Below are positions 37,959 through 47,718 of a DNA stretch of 64,000 bases, piece after piece. A program made the position numbers and the translations under genes. The stretch comes from Neisseria sp. Its GTDB lineage: Bacteria; Pseudomonadota; Gammaproteobacteria; Burkholderiales; Neisseriaceae. Every line of letters begins with the position of its first letter. The first letter of the stretch is position 1. The DNA lies in NCBI RefSeq assembly GCF_030527965.1, contig NZ_JAUMZU010000012.1:1-64000 (forward strand), read 5' to 3'. The notes beneath the pieces were generated by a model that had not been told where the DNA came from, made no database searches, and was given only the letters and a program-made list of their open reading frames with translations.

Positions 37959-39062
37959 CTAGATATTTTGTTGTTGCGTAAATAGAGGATTGTGGCCGGG
38001 CTGTTGCAGTGCTTGCTCGTAATCGGGTAATTCCGCATTTTCAGGCAAAGCGTTATGCAGTAGACGGATGTGCTCTACTTGGCATTCGACCATCAAATCG
38101 AGAAAATTTTGTTGTACGGTTGCAATACTTTCGGCGGGAGACAGCGGCCATGAAAACACTTGCGGTTGTAGGCCGAAGCGGCGGTCGGTGGCGTTGAACC
38201 CGAACAATAAGCGTCCGCCTGCTTGTGCTGCCATCACAACGCCGACGCGCGGGTTTTGAAGGCGCACGGCGCGTATAGCGTTTGCAGCGAATACGTCCAA
38301 TGCCATACGCAGGCGCATATGGTTGCCTTCTGTGAGTGCGTGCAAAGGCGATGCCGGCGAGAGCGGGTTGGTAAACAAAGTTAATTTCGGGATGTTAAGA
38401 TTTTCTTGCCATACTTGCATCAGAGGGAGGGCGGCTTCTTTCAGATTGATATTAAGCGCAGGTAGCAAGGAGCGATTTCCGTAGCCTAGTGCGTAAACTA
38501 CATGTACGGACTGGCCCGCAGAAATGGGCAGCGCTTCCTTCGCAAAAGACGAAGCTAACTCTGCCGCCGCTTCGATGCTTTGTTTGGCCGCAAACCATTG
38601 CCCTGCATTTATAGCAGAAAGACTGGCAGCCGAAACAAGTTGCGGCAACCAAGTAGCATGGGTCAGCGGACGGGTGTGCGGATAATTGGCCAGACAGGCC
38701 GCTAATTCAATGGTCGGGGCATCAGGAGTAAGCGTAACGCTTTGATTGCATCCTGCTACCAAAACCACAGGTAGTGCAAACCATTGAATTTCATCGTCGG
38801 TTTTGGCTTGCAGCGCCTTGTCGAGGTTGTTTAACAAAACACGGTAAACGGCAGCGTCGGGTACCATGCTCATGGCAACGGAAAGGCCGAGGTAATGGTT
38901 TTGTTTTAACATGCCGTATAGCGCGGCATCCAGAGATTCTTCCGCCAGTTTTTTTTGGGCGTTGTGTGTGGCATGGATAATTTGATTTGCATAGAGCAGC
39001 AAATCATTTTTAACCGGGTCGGTAGGGTAAGGGCGGGTATCGGGCAAGATGTTCTGGTTCAT
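37959..39062 (-). CDS. Conserved protein of unknown function
   Basis: A 367-residue soluble protein, probably cytoplasmic (no signal peptide or membrane helix). It is alanine- and leucine-rich, with a mostly helical first half and segments such as LLNNLDKALQAKTDDEIQWFALPVVLVAGCNQSVTL and SPASPLHALTEGNHMRLRMALDVFAANAIRAVRLQNPRVGVVMAAQAGGRLLFGF. I cannot place it in a named family. The gene is long, intact and of normal codon character, so it is real. It is transcribed alone, ending at the shared terminator. Confidence 0.75.
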   Translation of the reverse strand: MNQNILPDTRPYPTDPVKNDLLLYANQIIHATHNAQKKLAEESLDAALYGMLKQNHYLGLSVAMSMVPDAAVYRVLLNNLDKALQAKTDDEIQWFALPVVLVAGCNQSVTLTPDAPTIELAACLANYPHTRPLTHATWLPQLVSAASLSAINAGQWFAAKQSIEAAAELASSFAKEALPISAGQSVHVVYALGYGNRSLLPALNINLKEAALPLMQVWQENLNIPKLTLFTNPLSPASPLHALTEGNHMRLRMALDVFAANAIRAVRLQNPRVGVVMAAQAGGRLLFGFNATDRRFGLQPQVFSWPLSPAESIATVQQNFLDLMVECQVEHIRLLHNALPENAELPDYEQALQQPGHNPLFTQQQNI

Positions 39063-39728
39063 GGAGCTTTACCTTTTGGGGCCGGTGATGCGAAGAAGTA
39101 CTGGGAGCGCGATTATAGCGTAAAAACGGTTAATAAAGAGATGGGGGCAGATAGGCCGAAGTAGATGAATGCCTGTCTGAAAGTATGGACCATTTTGTAT
39201 TAAAGCCAAAGATAGGGATTGTTCGGGAAAAAGGGAAGGTATTTGGGAGAACCATCGGGCATGAAGCAGATAGTGCGGATTGTTGGGTTATGATGCAATT
39301 CCATGCGCTTGAGGGTTATGGCTGGTGAAAGCATTTTTTATAATTTCGGCGGTTGTGTTGAGGAGATGTTGTCGTAAAATAGTTGCAATTTTACGATACT
39401 TTATCGTCGGTTTCAGATGTGGGGATGTCGTGTGTTTTGAGATTGGCGACTAGATGGCGTAAGGCAGACACAAGGCGAAATTGCGAACTTATGCCTTTCT
39501 TTGTTCGGGCGTTCTGGTAAGGTTTAAGTCCTTTTCATGTATAAGGTAACGGGTGGGATAGAGATGGTTGGTGCGGTTTAATGATAAGTAAATTTAAATA
39601 ATCCGGTGTGATGCAATGGCAACTTATTTTATAATCTAATTTAATTCAATAATTTTAAAACGTCATTTGGGGACTCACTTTTGCAGGCATTACCCTGCAA
39701 ATTAAAAGGTTCAGATTGGTTAAGTGAA
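39063..39728. other. Long non-coding stretch upstream of pilF
   Basis: About 660 bases without a credible gene. It contains one uptake sequence (39170-39181) and an inverted repeat TCGTAAAAT / ATTTTACGA (39372-39396). The part next to pilF is AT-rich and should hold its promoter. No tRNA or recognisable RNA is seen. Confidence 0.5.
39170..39181 (+). repeat. Single DNA uptake sequence
   Basis: An exact TGCCTGTCTGAA in the long gap before pilF, with no partner arm nearby. Confidence 0.9.
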
Positions 39729-41405
39729 ATGAGTGTAGGACTACTTCGCGTTTTGGTGCAAAGTCAGGTTATCTCTAATGAGCAAGCTGCCGGATTTCAA
39801 GAAGCACTGAAACAAAAAAAAGATATTACGCCTTTGTTGTTTGAAGCGAATATTATTACTCCCGAAGCCTTGGCCGAGTTGTTGGCTAGGGTTTTCAGTT
39901 ATCCTTTATTGGATTTGTCTTTCTATCCCAGAAGCAATGTATTGACGGATATTCTGTCGGAAGAAGCCATGCTGGAAAATCGCTGTTTGCCGATTTTTCG
40001 TAGAGGCGGAAAAGTGTTTCTGGCCGTGGCTGATCCAACACAAATCCAAACATATCAGAAAATCGCCTTTACCGCGGGCGTTACGTTTGACTTGGTGGTT
40101 GTACGCAGTGATCAGCTGGATACCATTCTGGAATGGCAAAACCAGCGATCTACTTCTATCCTGAAAGAAATGAGTATGGAGCAGGATGTTTCGACATCTG
40201 CCCAATCTCTCTACATCGATAACGAAGAAGCCGAAGACGGCCCGATTCCGAGGTTTATTCATAAAACCCTGTCTGATGCGTTAAGCGTAGGTGCATCGGA
40301 TATCCATTTTGAGTTTTATGAACAGGTTGCACGCGTACGTTTCCGTGTGGACGGACAGTTGCGCGAAGTAGTACAGCCACCCTTGGCCGTAAGGGGGCAG
40401 CTGGCTTCCCGTATTAAAGTAATGGCCCGTTTAGACATTTCAGAAAAAAGAGTGCCGCAAGACGGCCGCATTCAGATTGCATTTTCAAAACATGGCCGGC
40501 CAATCGACTTTCGTGTGAATACGTTGCCGACCTTGTTCGGTGAAAAAGTGGTTATGCGTATCTTGAACTCGGATGCGGCTACTTTGAATATCGACCAATT
40601 GGGTTTCGAACCGTTTCAAAAAGAATTGTTGTTAGACGCCATCCAACGTCCTTATGGCATGGTATTGGTAACGGGTCCGACTGGTTCCGGTAAAACGGTT
40701 TCACTGTATACCTGCTTGAATATTCTGAATACTGAAAATGTTAATATTTCCACCGCAGAAGATCCGGCGGAAATTAACTTGCCAGGCATTAATCAAGTCA
40801 ATGTAAATGAAAAACAAGGCTTGACTTTTGCTTCCGCACTGAAAGCGTTTCTGCGTCAAGACCCGGACATCATCATGGTCGGCGAGATTCGAGATTTGGA
40901 AACGGCGGACATTGCGATTAAAGCTTCGCAAACCGGTCACATGGTTTTCTCCACCTTGCATACCAATAATGCTCCGGCAACGCTTTCCCGTTTGCTGAAT
41001 ATGGGCGTGGCTCCGTTTAATATTGCCAGTTCCGTCAGCTTGATTATGGCCCAACGCTTGTTACGCCGCTTGTGCAGCTGTAAGGCACCGGTAGAGAGGC
41101 CACCTGTTGAGGCTCTGAAACATGCCGGTTTTACTGATGAAGACTTGTCGAAAGAATGGACGATGTACCGCCCGGTTGGCTGTGACCGTTGCCGTGGTAA
41201 AGGTTTTAAAGGTCGGGCCGGTGTTTATGAATTGATGCCGATTACCGAAGAAATGCAACGGATCATTATGGAGGGTGGTAATGAAGTGGATATCCAGGAA
41301 ATGGCCTATAAAGAAGGCATGGTTGATTTGCGTCGAGCAGGCCTATTGAAGGTAATGCAAGGTATTACTTCTCTTGAGGAAGTATTAGGTAATACAAATG
41401 ATTGA
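39729..41405 (+). CDS. pilF: Type IV pilus extension ATPase PilF (PilB family)
   Basis: A 558-residue hexameric ATPase that powers pilin polymerisation. An N-terminal regulatory domain (about 1-150) precedes the ATPase core with [16 protein letters not shown] (Walker A, from about residue 316), an Asp/His box region and [25 protein letters not shown] (Walker B). A zinc-binding set lies in LCSCKAP and [19 protein letters not shown]. The start [14 protein letters not shown] is that of neisserial PilF; a TTG 16 codons upstream is not used. It leads a cluster with pilG and pilD. Confidence 0.97.
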   Translation: MSVGLLRVLVQSQVISNEQAAGFQEALKQKKDITPLLFEANIITPEALAELLARVFSYPLLDLSFYPRSNVLTDILSEEAMLENRCLPIFRRGGKVFLAVADPTQIQTYQKIAFTAGVTFDLVVVRSDQLDTILEWQNQRSTSILKEMSMEQDVSTSAQSLYIDNEEAEDGPIPRFIHKTLSDALSVGASDIHFEFYEQVARVRFRVDGQLREVVQPPLAVRGQLASRIKVMARLDISEKRVPQDGRIQIAFSKHGRPIDFRVNTLPTLFGEKVVMRILNSDAATLNIDQLGFEPFQKELLLDAIQRPYGMVLVTGPTGSGKTVSLYTCLNILNTENVNISTAEDPAEINLPGINQVNVNEKQGLTFASALKAFLRQDPDIIMVGEIRDLETADIAIKASQTGHMVFSTLHTNNAPATLSRLLNMGVAPFNIASSVSLIMAQRLLRRLCSCKAPVERPPVEALKHAGFTDEDLSKEWTMYRPVGCDRCRGKGFKGRAGVYELMPITEEMQRIIMEGGNEVDIQEMAYKEGMVDLRRAGLLKVMQGITSLEEVLGNTND

Positions 41406-41518
41406 CATTTGTTTGAAGTGTTAAATTATTAAAATGGCTATAGAAAAGGAAAACGGCATATTTGTCGTTATCCTTGGTTCATATAAGTTATCAGACTACA
41501 AATAAAAAGGTAATAATA

Positions 41519-42766
41519 ATGGCATCAGATCAAAATACGGGCGGTCTTTTCGGCATCGGCGTGAAAGATAAAGGTAAGCGTTTTACATTTGAAGGTAAGA
41601 ATACATTAACTGATCAAATTGTACGCGGTGAAGTGGTTGCGAAGGATGAAGAAGAGGCCCGCAAAAAACTGCAACGCCGCAGCATCAAACCGCTTCGCGT
41701 CAGTAAAGTAAAGAGTACGCGCAAAAAGAAAATTACTCAGGCCGACATTACTATTTTTACACGTCAGTTGGCGACAATGATGAAGGCGGGCTTGCCGGTT
41801 ATGCAGGCTTTTGAAATCGTAGCCAGAGGACATTCCAATCCTTCGATGACCCAGCTCCTGATGCAGGTGCGCGGTGATGTGGAGCAAGGTAGCCCGATGG
41901 CACAAGCATTTGCCAAACATCCCAAATACTTCGATCGATTTTACTGTAACTTGATTGCTGCCGGTGAAACCGGCGGTGTTTTGGAAGGCTTATTGGATAA
42001 GCTTGCTTTATATAAAGAAAAAACCCAAGCGATTAAAAAGAAAGTTAAGAGTGCACTGACGTATCCGATCGCGATTGTTGTAGTAGCAATCGTATTGGTT
42101 ATGATTATGATGATGTTTGTCTTGCCTGAATTTGGTAAAGTATATGAAGGCATGGGGGCTGAACTGCCGGGTTTGACGCAAATCATGATGGCTATTTCCA
42201 GATTCTTTGTAGCATGGGGCTGGTTAATTATTGTTGTTATGATTGCTTCTGTTATCGGAGCGGTAAAAGCAGTGCAAAACTCTCCGAAATTGCAACGTCG
42301 GGTTGATGCTTGGTTGTTGCGGATGCCTATTTTCGGCAATATTGTGCGCAAAGCAACCATTGCCCGTTGGGCTCGTACTACCTCTAGCCTGTTTGCTGCC
42401 GGAGTGCCTTTAGTTGAGGCGTTGGATTCGGTAGCCGGTGCTTCTGGTAATATGTTGTATGAAGAAGGTACACACGATATTCGTGCAAAAGTAAACCAAG
42501 GTATGTCATTGACTTCCAGTATGCAAAGCACGGAACTTTTTCCGAATATGGTTTTGCAGATGGCTTCTATCGGTGAAGAATCCGGTTCGTTGGAAGATAT
42601 GTTGAATAAAGCGGCAGAGTTTTATGAAGATGAAGTGGATAATGCCGTGGCACAGCTATCTTCTTTGATGGAACCGATCATTATGGTGGTATTAGGTTCT
42701 ATTATTGGTGTGATTCTGGTAGCGATGTATCTGCCGTTGTTCAATTTGGGCAACGTGGTAGGTTAG
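41519..42766 (+). CDS. pilG: Type IV pilus inner-membrane platform protein PilG (PilC family)
   Basis: A 415-residue membrane protein with two T2SSF domains (about 75-200 and 280-400) and helices at about 170-190, 225-245 and 380-405. ITIFTRQLATMMKAGLPVMQAFEI and LMEPIIMVVLGSIIGVILVAMYLPLF are typical. It couples the PilF and PilT ATPases to the pilus. The start at 41519 has AAAAAGG ahead of it; the longer frame start at 41462 is rejected. It follows pilF by 113 bases and precedes pilD by 4. Confidence 0.97.
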   Translation: MASDQNTGGLFGIGVKDKGKRFTFEGKNTLTDQIVRGEVVAKDEEEARKKLQRRSIKPLRVSKVKSTRKKKITQADITIFTRQLATMMKAGLPVMQAFEIVARGHSNPSMTQLLMQVRGDVEQGSPMAQAFAKHPKYFDRFYCNLIAAGETGGVLEGLLDKLALYKEKTQAIKKKVKSALTYPIAIVVVAIVLVMIMMMFVLPEFGKVYEGMGAELPGLTQIMMAISRFFVAWGWLIIVVMIASVIGAVKAVQNSPKLQRRVDAWLLRMPIFGNIVRKATIARWARTTSSLFAAGVPLVEALDSVAGASGNMLYEEGTHDIRAKVNQGMSLTSSMQSTELFPNMVLQMASIGEESGSLEDMLNKAAEFYEDEVDNAVAQLSSLMEPIIMVVLGSIIGVILVAMYLPLFNLGNVVG

Positions 42767-42770
42767 GATT

Positions 42771-43634
42771 ATGGCATTGGAAATTTATGCGCAGTTTGTT
42801 GTGCCGTTGGCCATTGTGTTGGGATTATTGGTAGGTAGTTTTTTAAATGTCGTTATCTACCGCATTCCAGTAATTATGAATCGGCAGTGGACGCTATTTG
42901 CAAAAGAGCATCTTAATATTGAGCCGACAACAGATGAGCAAGAGCCTTTCTCTTTGGCGTATCCGCCTTCCCGATGTCCAAAATGCCAGAATCCGGTTAA
43001 GCCGTGGCAAAATGTACCTATTGTCAGCTATTTATTGTTGAGGGGAAAGTGTAATCATTGTAATACGCCGATTAGCTTGCGTTATCCTTTGGTTGAATTG
43101 TTGACTGCAATATTATTCGGTATTGTGGCCTATCAATATGGGTGGTCTTGGTTGACACTGGGTGGTTTGGTATTGACTGCAATGTTGGTTGCATTAACAT
43201 TCATTGACGCAGATACGCAATATTTACCGGATTCTTTGACGTTGCCTCTGATATGGCTTGGGTTGATTTATAATTTAAACAGCGAGTTTGTGCCTTTGAA
43301 ACAAGCGGTATTGGGTGCGATTGTTGGCTACGTGAGCCTGTGGTTGTTGAATTATATCTTTAAGAAAATCCGTGGTATTGATGGCATGGGAGGCGGAGAT
43401 TTTAAATTGTTCTCTGCATTAGGTGCTTGGCTTGGTATCAGTACTTTGCCTGTCATTATTTTTGTTGCAGCATTGGTCGGTTTATTGGCAACTGTGGTGT
43501 TGCGTGTGACCAATGCACAACAACAGATTGCTTTCGGTCCTAGTTTGGCTATTGCCGGATGGCTGGCTTTTGTTGCAAACGCTCCTTTGCATGGGGCCAT
43601 TGCTTGGTGGTTGAAGTCTTCAGGATTGACATGA
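42771..43634 (+). CDS. pilD: Prepilin peptidase PilD
   Basis: A 287-residue membrane enzyme that cleaves and N-methylates prepilins. The zinc-binding cysteines are in CPKCQNPV and CNHCNTPIS. The catalytic aspartates lie in TFIDADTQYLPDSLTLPLIWLGL and GMGGGDFKLFSALGAWLG. It starts 4 bases after pilG and its stop overlaps the coaE start (ATGA), so pilG-pilD-coaE are coupled. Confidence 0.98.
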   Translation: MALEIYAQFVVPLAIVLGLLVGSFLNVVIYRIPVIMNRQWTLFAKEHLNIEPTTDEQEPFSLAYPPSRCPKCQNPVKPWQNVPIVSYLLLRGKCNHCNTPISLRYPLVELLTAILFGIVAYQYGWSWLTLGGLVLTAMLVALTFIDADTQYLPDSLTLPLIWLGLIYNLNSEFVPLKQAVLGAIVGYVSLWLLNYIFKKIRGIDGMGGGDFKLFSALGAWLGISTLPVIIFVAALVGLLATVVLRVTNAQQQIAFGPSLAIAGWLAFVANAPLHGAIAWWLKSSGLT

Positions 43635-44239
43635 CTATTTGGATAGGCATAACCGGCGGCATCGGCAGTGGCAAATCTCAGGCCGCTGCCGAATTTTTGC
43701 ATTTGGGTGCTCCCGTGATTGATGCAGATGCTATCAGTCGCCAATTAACTGCCGAACATGGAGAGGCACTGCCGAAGATTAGGAAAACCTTCGGAGATGC
43801 TTTGTTTGATGAAAATGCCCGTCTGAAAAGAGAAGCGTTACGAAATTTAGTGTTTTCTTGTGAGGACGCTAGGAAACGTTTGGAATTTTTAATGCATCCT
43901 TTGATTTTAAAGGAAATCAAAGCACAGCAGGCTACATTGACATCACCTTTGTATGGCATTATTGAGCTACCGTTGTTGGTGGAAAAACCAATATTTCAAA
44001 ATGTTGTTGATAGAATACTTACCGTAAATAGTAGTGAAGCAACTCGGATTCTTAGGGTTATGCGGCGAAGCGGACTTTCTGAAGAAAATGTGCGCGGTAT
44101 TATGCTTACCCAGGCCGATGATGCTCAACGGAAGCAAGTTGCAGACGATGTACTGATAAATGAAACTACATTGACCGAATTGCAAGAAAAAGTGTGGCGC
44201 CTGCACCGCTATTATCATTATTTGGGAAGTGTGGCATAG
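43631..44239 (+). CDS. coaE: Dephospho-CoA kinase
   Basis: A 202-residue kinase that makes coenzyme A from dephospho-CoA. The P-loop is IGITGGIGSGKSQAAAEF at the start, then GAPVIDADAISRQL. The ATG at 43631 overlaps the pilD stop. This gene behind pilD is common in proteobacteria. Two lysine/arginine-rich segments near the end (RILRVMRRSGLSEE) form the lid. Confidence 0.96.
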   Translation: MTIWIGITGGIGSGKSQAAAEFLHLGAPVIDADAISRQLTAEHGEALPKIRKTFGDALFDENARLKREALRNLVFSCEDARKRLEFLMHPLILKEIKAQQATLTSPLYGIIELPLLVEKPIFQNVVDRILTVNSSEATRILRVMRRSGLSEENVRGIMLTQADDAQRKQVADDVLINETTLTELQEKVWRLHRYYHYLGSVA

Positions 44240-44278
44240 GTTATGCGGGTTAGGCCCTTTTTAATCGTGGAATAAAAA

Positions 44279-44458
44279 ATGAAAGAAATTTTGGTTGTGA
44301 AATGCCCGACTTGCGGCGGTGAGGTCATGTGGGTTAAGGGCAACTCGCACAGACCCTTTTGTAGTGAGCGCTGTAAAAAGATTGATCTGGGTGCTTGGGC
44401 GAATGAAGATTTTAAAGTGGCGTCTGCTGCGGAAGTGTTTTCTGATCAATTAAACTGA
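44279..44458 (+). CDS. yacG: DNA gyrase inhibitor YacG, zinc-finger protein
   Basis: A 59-residue protein with one four-cysteine zinc finger, CPTCGGEVMWV then RPFCSERCKKIDLGAWA, and an acidic C-terminus. YacG binds the gyrase B subunit and inhibits it in E. coli. The coaE-yacG order is common in proteobacteria. It is on the plus strand; no larger frame contains it. Confidence 0.95.
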   Translation: MKEILVVKCPTCGGEVMWVKGNSHRPFCSERCKKIDLGAWANEDFKVASAAEVFSDQLN

Positions 44459-44486
44459 AAATGGTGTTCGTCAAAAGTTACTCGCT

Positions 44487-45065
44487 ATGAAAAATAATAA
44501 AATAAATTTGCAGAATAATCGGTTGAGTCGGGCTCGTTTTGCGGGGTATTGCTTGCCATCTTTGGTTATCTTGCTGGTGGTGATGTGGCTGATGCCGCAA
44601 GTATTGGATCCGGTATCTGGCAAGGGTTTTCATATTCCTTCTTTCTTTTCTTTTAATATGAAAAGAACGGTAACGGTATTTATTTTAATCGGCTGCGCTT
44701 TGGTTTATTACCAGCATAAATTACTGGAGAAGCGGTGTAATGATGCCGGTTTGAATTGGCAGATTGAAGAATTTTTGTTTAAGCTGGGTTTCGTGGTGGC
44801 ATCTTTGGGTTTGTTGCTGAGGCCTTTGGGATTATTGGTATTGGGTGTGGTGTTTGCGCAATTTTTATACGGTATTTACCTAAGAGATAATTGGCTGCCC
44901 AATTTAAATGGAAACCCTAGGCGGAACGATAATTTTGTTTTGTTAACGGCCGCAACTTCTTATTTGGTTAGCATCGGTTTAGTATTGCTTTCCACTCAGT
45001 GGTTGAGAACTTGGTTTTATCAGGTTAGTGAAGGGTTGAAATTTTTTTTCTGGCGTTTGCTCTAA
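44487..45065 (+). CDS. Multi-pass membrane protein, DUF805-like
   Basis: A 192-residue protein with four hydrophobic segments (about 20-38, 62-78, 95-125 and 150-168). The opening RLSRARFAGYCLPSL and the later LEKRCNDAGLNW resemble DUF805 proteins, whose function is unknown. It starts 28 bases after yacG and ends the pilF-pilG-pilD-coaE-yacG unit, about 105 bases before a strong terminator. Confidence 0.75.
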   Translation: MKNNKINLQNNRLSRARFAGYCLPSLVILLVVMWLMPQVLDPVSGKGFHIPSFFSFNMKRTVTVFILIGCALVYYQHKLLEKRCNDAGLNWQIEEFLFKLGFVVASLGLLLRPLGLLVLGVVFAQFLYGIYLRDNWLPNLNGNPRRNDNFVLLTAATSYLVSIGLVLLSTQWLRTWFYQVSEGLKFFFWRLL

Positions 45066-45171
45066 TTTGGTTAGTCTGTCGAATATCTGGTTGGATTTTT
45101 GCTTGTGAGAGCAAGAGGCAAAAGGCCAAGTGGAAAACTCAACTAAATGACTCATTGCTTTTATAGATATT

Positions 45172-45206
45172 AAAAAGCGCTGTAATCCAAAATTACAGCG
45201 CTTTTT
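45172..45206. terminator. Bidirectional terminator
   Basis: AAAAAGCGCTGTAAT pairs perfectly with ATTACAGCGCTTTTT across a 5-base loop. It separates the DUF805-like gene (+) and cydB (-). It is not based on an uptake sequence. Confidence 0.92.
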
Positions 45207-45264
45207 GATTAGGTTTTGTTTATTGCTTGTTTTTCAGGTAGGCATAATAATGCGGTTCAAATGT

Positions 45265-46260
45265 TTAACCGTAAGTTAAATTGGAAGCTTTGCCGCGGAA
45301 AGCCCAGTAGGAGAAAATACTGTAGGCAATAATGCACGGTACGGTAATGCCGACGCCGATTAGTGTGACTGCTAAAGTTGGCACGCTGGCAGCGGCTTCC
45401 CATACGGTTAGTTGGCCGATAACCGCATACGGATACAAGCTAATGCCTAAACCGAGCGAGCAAAGTACTAATGTAAGAATAACCAATATAAACGGTTGCC
45501 ATATGCGTTGATGCAGAATATTTTCGTGGCGTAGCAATAATTTGGCGCGCAGCAAAAATATGACGCTTAATATGGGAACCGGTGCTAAATAGAGTATGTT
45601 AGGCAAAACAAGCCAACGTGTCAGAACATTTTGGCTGACATACGGCGTACTGAGAGAAATTAAGAGCATGCAAGCAACCACCGGCCACCATGCTTGGTTT
45701 GCCCATAATTGTGCTTTCTTTTGCAAGGCATCTTCGGTTTTGGCAATCAGCCAGCAAGCGGCCAGCAATACGTAGACGGCCGGTACCGAGAACATGATGC
45801 CGAGTGAAAACAGATAATCCCAAACACCGGTTCCGAAAGCGGTAACATAACGACCCAGCATCCAACCTTGTGTTAGAGCCATGCCTGCCGAGCCGAGCAT
45901 GAAGGCAATGTTCCATAGTTCTTTATGGTTGTCGTCGGCTTTTACGCGGAAATCAAATGCTGCACCGCGTACAATCAGGGCAAACAGCATAAAAGTGGCA
46001 GGCAGATAGAGATTGCCCAGAACGATGGTGTTGGCCTTGGGAAATGCAATAAATAATACGCCTGCGCCCAATACCAGCCAAGTTTCGTTGGCATCCCAGA
46101 AAGGGCCAATCGAACCGACCATCACATTTTGCTCATCTGGTTTTGCTCGAGGCATCAGCATGCCGACGCCCAAATCAAATCCGTCCAACACGACGTAAAT
46201 TGTCATTACCAAACCGAGCAGGCCGAGAAAAACCAACGGCAGCCAATAATTCCAGTCCAT
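45265..46260 (-). CDS. cydB: Cytochrome bd-type quinol oxidase subunit II (CydB/CioB)
   Basis: A 331-residue membrane protein with about eight helices. MDWNYWLPLVFLGLLGLVMTIYVVLDGFDLGVGML and GPFWDANETWLVLGAGVLFIAFP are signature segments of CydB. The short length agrees with the cyanide-insensitive (CIO) branch, where CydB is about 335 residues. The start at 46260 follows GGAGAATTAAA, one base after the cydA stop. The pair reduces oxygen using quinol without pumping protons. Confidence 0.96.
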   Translation of the reverse strand: MDWNYWLPLVFLGLLGLVMTIYVVLDGFDLGVGMLMPRAKPDEQNVMVGSIGPFWDANETWLVLGAGVLFIAFPKANTIVLGNLYLPATFMLFALIVRGAAFDFRVKADDNHKELWNIAFMLGSAGMALTQGWMLGRYVTAFGTGVWDYLFSLGIMFSVPAVYVLLAACWLIAKTEDALQKKAQLWANQAWWPVVACMLLISLSTPYVSQNVLTRWLVLPNILYLAPVPILSVIFLLRAKLLLRHENILHQRIWQPFILVILTLVLCSLGLGISLYPYAVIGQLTVWEAAASVPTLAVTLIGVGITVPCIIAYSIFSYWAFRGKASNLTYG

Positions 46261-46261
46261 T

Positions 46262-47611
46262 TTAATTCTCCGTTTCGATAGGTTGGCCGGGTAGGTGAGC
46301 ATCATGCTCCGGATGCTCCGCCATATGTTTGAGCACCATCAGATAAGAGAGCAACATAGCACCGTAGAGCACGATATACATAACCAGGGTAAGTCCGACA
46401 TCTCCCGACGGTACGATTTTGGTCACGGCATCGGCCGTATGCAATACGCCTTGCACTAAAAAGGGTTGGCGACCGATTTCGGTAACATACCAGCCCGCCA
46501 ATGTGGCGACCCAGCCGGAAAAGGTCATGCCGGCAAACAGGTAGAGCATCCAACGCGGCAGTTTTTGAGGTTGCCAACGTGTTTTACGCAGGCGCCACCA
46601 GCCATACCAGCTCACGATCAGCATGACCATGGCCATGCCCGCCATGACGCGAAAACCGAAAAATACAGGCGCAACAGGCGGATGTTCTTTAAATTCGTTT
46701 AAGCCTTTAATTTCGCCGTCCATGCTGTGCGTCAGAATCAAAGAACCGAGATAGGGCACTTTCAAGGCATAATCCGTGCTGTGAGTTTTCTCATTGGGCC
46801 AGCCGATGAGGGTAAGCGGCACCGGTTTTTCGGTATGCCATACGGCTTCGATAGCGGCTAATTTGGCCGGCTGGTGTTCTTTGGTGTTCAGGCCGTGCGC
46901 ATCGCCGGCAATAAACTGCAATACGATGGCCACTGCGGCAATTGTTAATCCAGTTTTCATCACTTTGGGTGTAGCGGCGTTAGCTGTTTTTTTGAGCACC
47001 TGCCATGCTGAAATACCGGCGAGAAGAAAAGCAACGGTTAAGGTGGAAGCTAGAATTTTATGGATAAAACGATAGGGGAATGAAGGTGTGAAAATCACTT
47101 CCAGCCAGTTTTTGACATGAATGATGCCTTGTGCATCAATCCAATAGCCTTGGGGTGTTTGCATCCACGAGTTCAGCGCTAAGATCCAGAAGGCGGAAAT
47201 GGTTGTGCCTATGGCTACGATAACCGAAGCGACCAGATGGACGCGCTGGCTTACTCGCTCACGCCCGAACAACATGATGCCGAGAAAACCCGCTTCCAAG
47301 AAGAAAGCGGTCAGCACTTCATAACCAAGCAGAGGTCCGGCCACATTGCCCGCCCGTTCCATAAACCCGGGCCAGTTTGTGCCGAATTGAAAGCTCATGG
47401 TAACACCGGAAACCACGCCCATGGCAAAGGTAACCGCAAAGATTTTTGTCCAAAAACGATAAGCTTGCAGCCAGCCCTCATTGCTGGAGCGACCGACTTT
47501 GGCGCGGAAATAAACAATTACCCAAGATAAAGCAATACTGATGACGGGGAATAGAATATGGAAACTGATGTTGACAGCGAACTGGATTCTGCTCAGTAAT
47601 AAAGCATCCAT
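46262..47611 (-). CDS. cydA: Cytochrome bd-type quinol oxidase subunit I (CydA/CioA)
   Basis: A 449-residue heme subunit. It begins MDALLLSRIQFAVNISFHILFPVISIALSW and carries GTNWPGF, EAGFLGIMLFG, DAHGLNTKEHQPAKLAAIEA and GRQPF. The quinol-binding loop is short, the CIO type, unlike the long loop of E. coli CydA. The start at 47611 follows AAAAGGTAAAA; an upstream in-frame start is rejected. Gonococci and meningococci, as far as I know, rely on cbb3 alone, so a bd-type enzyme marks this as a different lineage. A promoter with a palindrome lies upstream at 47719-47778. Confidence 0.96.
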   Translation of the reverse strand: MDALLLSRIQFAVNISFHILFPVISIALSWVIVYFRAKVGRSSNEGWLQAYRFWTKIFAVTFAMGVVSGVTMSFQFGTNWPGFMERAGNVAGPLLGYEVLTAFFLEAGFLGIMLFGRERVSQRVHLVASVIVAIGTTISAFWILALNSWMQTPQGYWIDAQGIIHVKNWLEVIFTPSFPYRFIHKILASTLTVAFLLAGISAWQVLKKTANAATPKVMKTGLTIAAVAIVLQFIAGDAHGLNTKEHQPAKLAAIEAVWHTEKPVPLTLIGWPNEKTHSTDYALKVPYLGSLILTHSMDGEIKGLNEFKEHPPVAPVFFGFRVMAGMAMVMLIVSWYGWWRLRKTRWQPQKLPRWMLYLFAGMTFSGWVATLAGWYVTEIGRQPFLVQGVLHTADAVTKIVPSGDVGLTLVMYIVLYGAMLLSYLMVLKHMAEHPEHDAHLPGQPIETEN

Positions 47612-47718
47612 TTTTTTACCTTTTGATGTGAATATTATCGTTCTGGCATCCGAACCATTACCCGAATGCCTGTCTGAAACGGGCTTCGGCAAACAATGGG
47701 GATTGAGAATTTAATTAA

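Noticed and set aside
41941-42531. 196-codon minus-strand frame opposite pilG
   Set aside because: Shadow frame; pilG is unambiguous.
44261-44449. 62-codon minus-strand frame
   Set aside because: It is the reverse of yacG, whose zinc-finger cysteines are clear on the plus strand.
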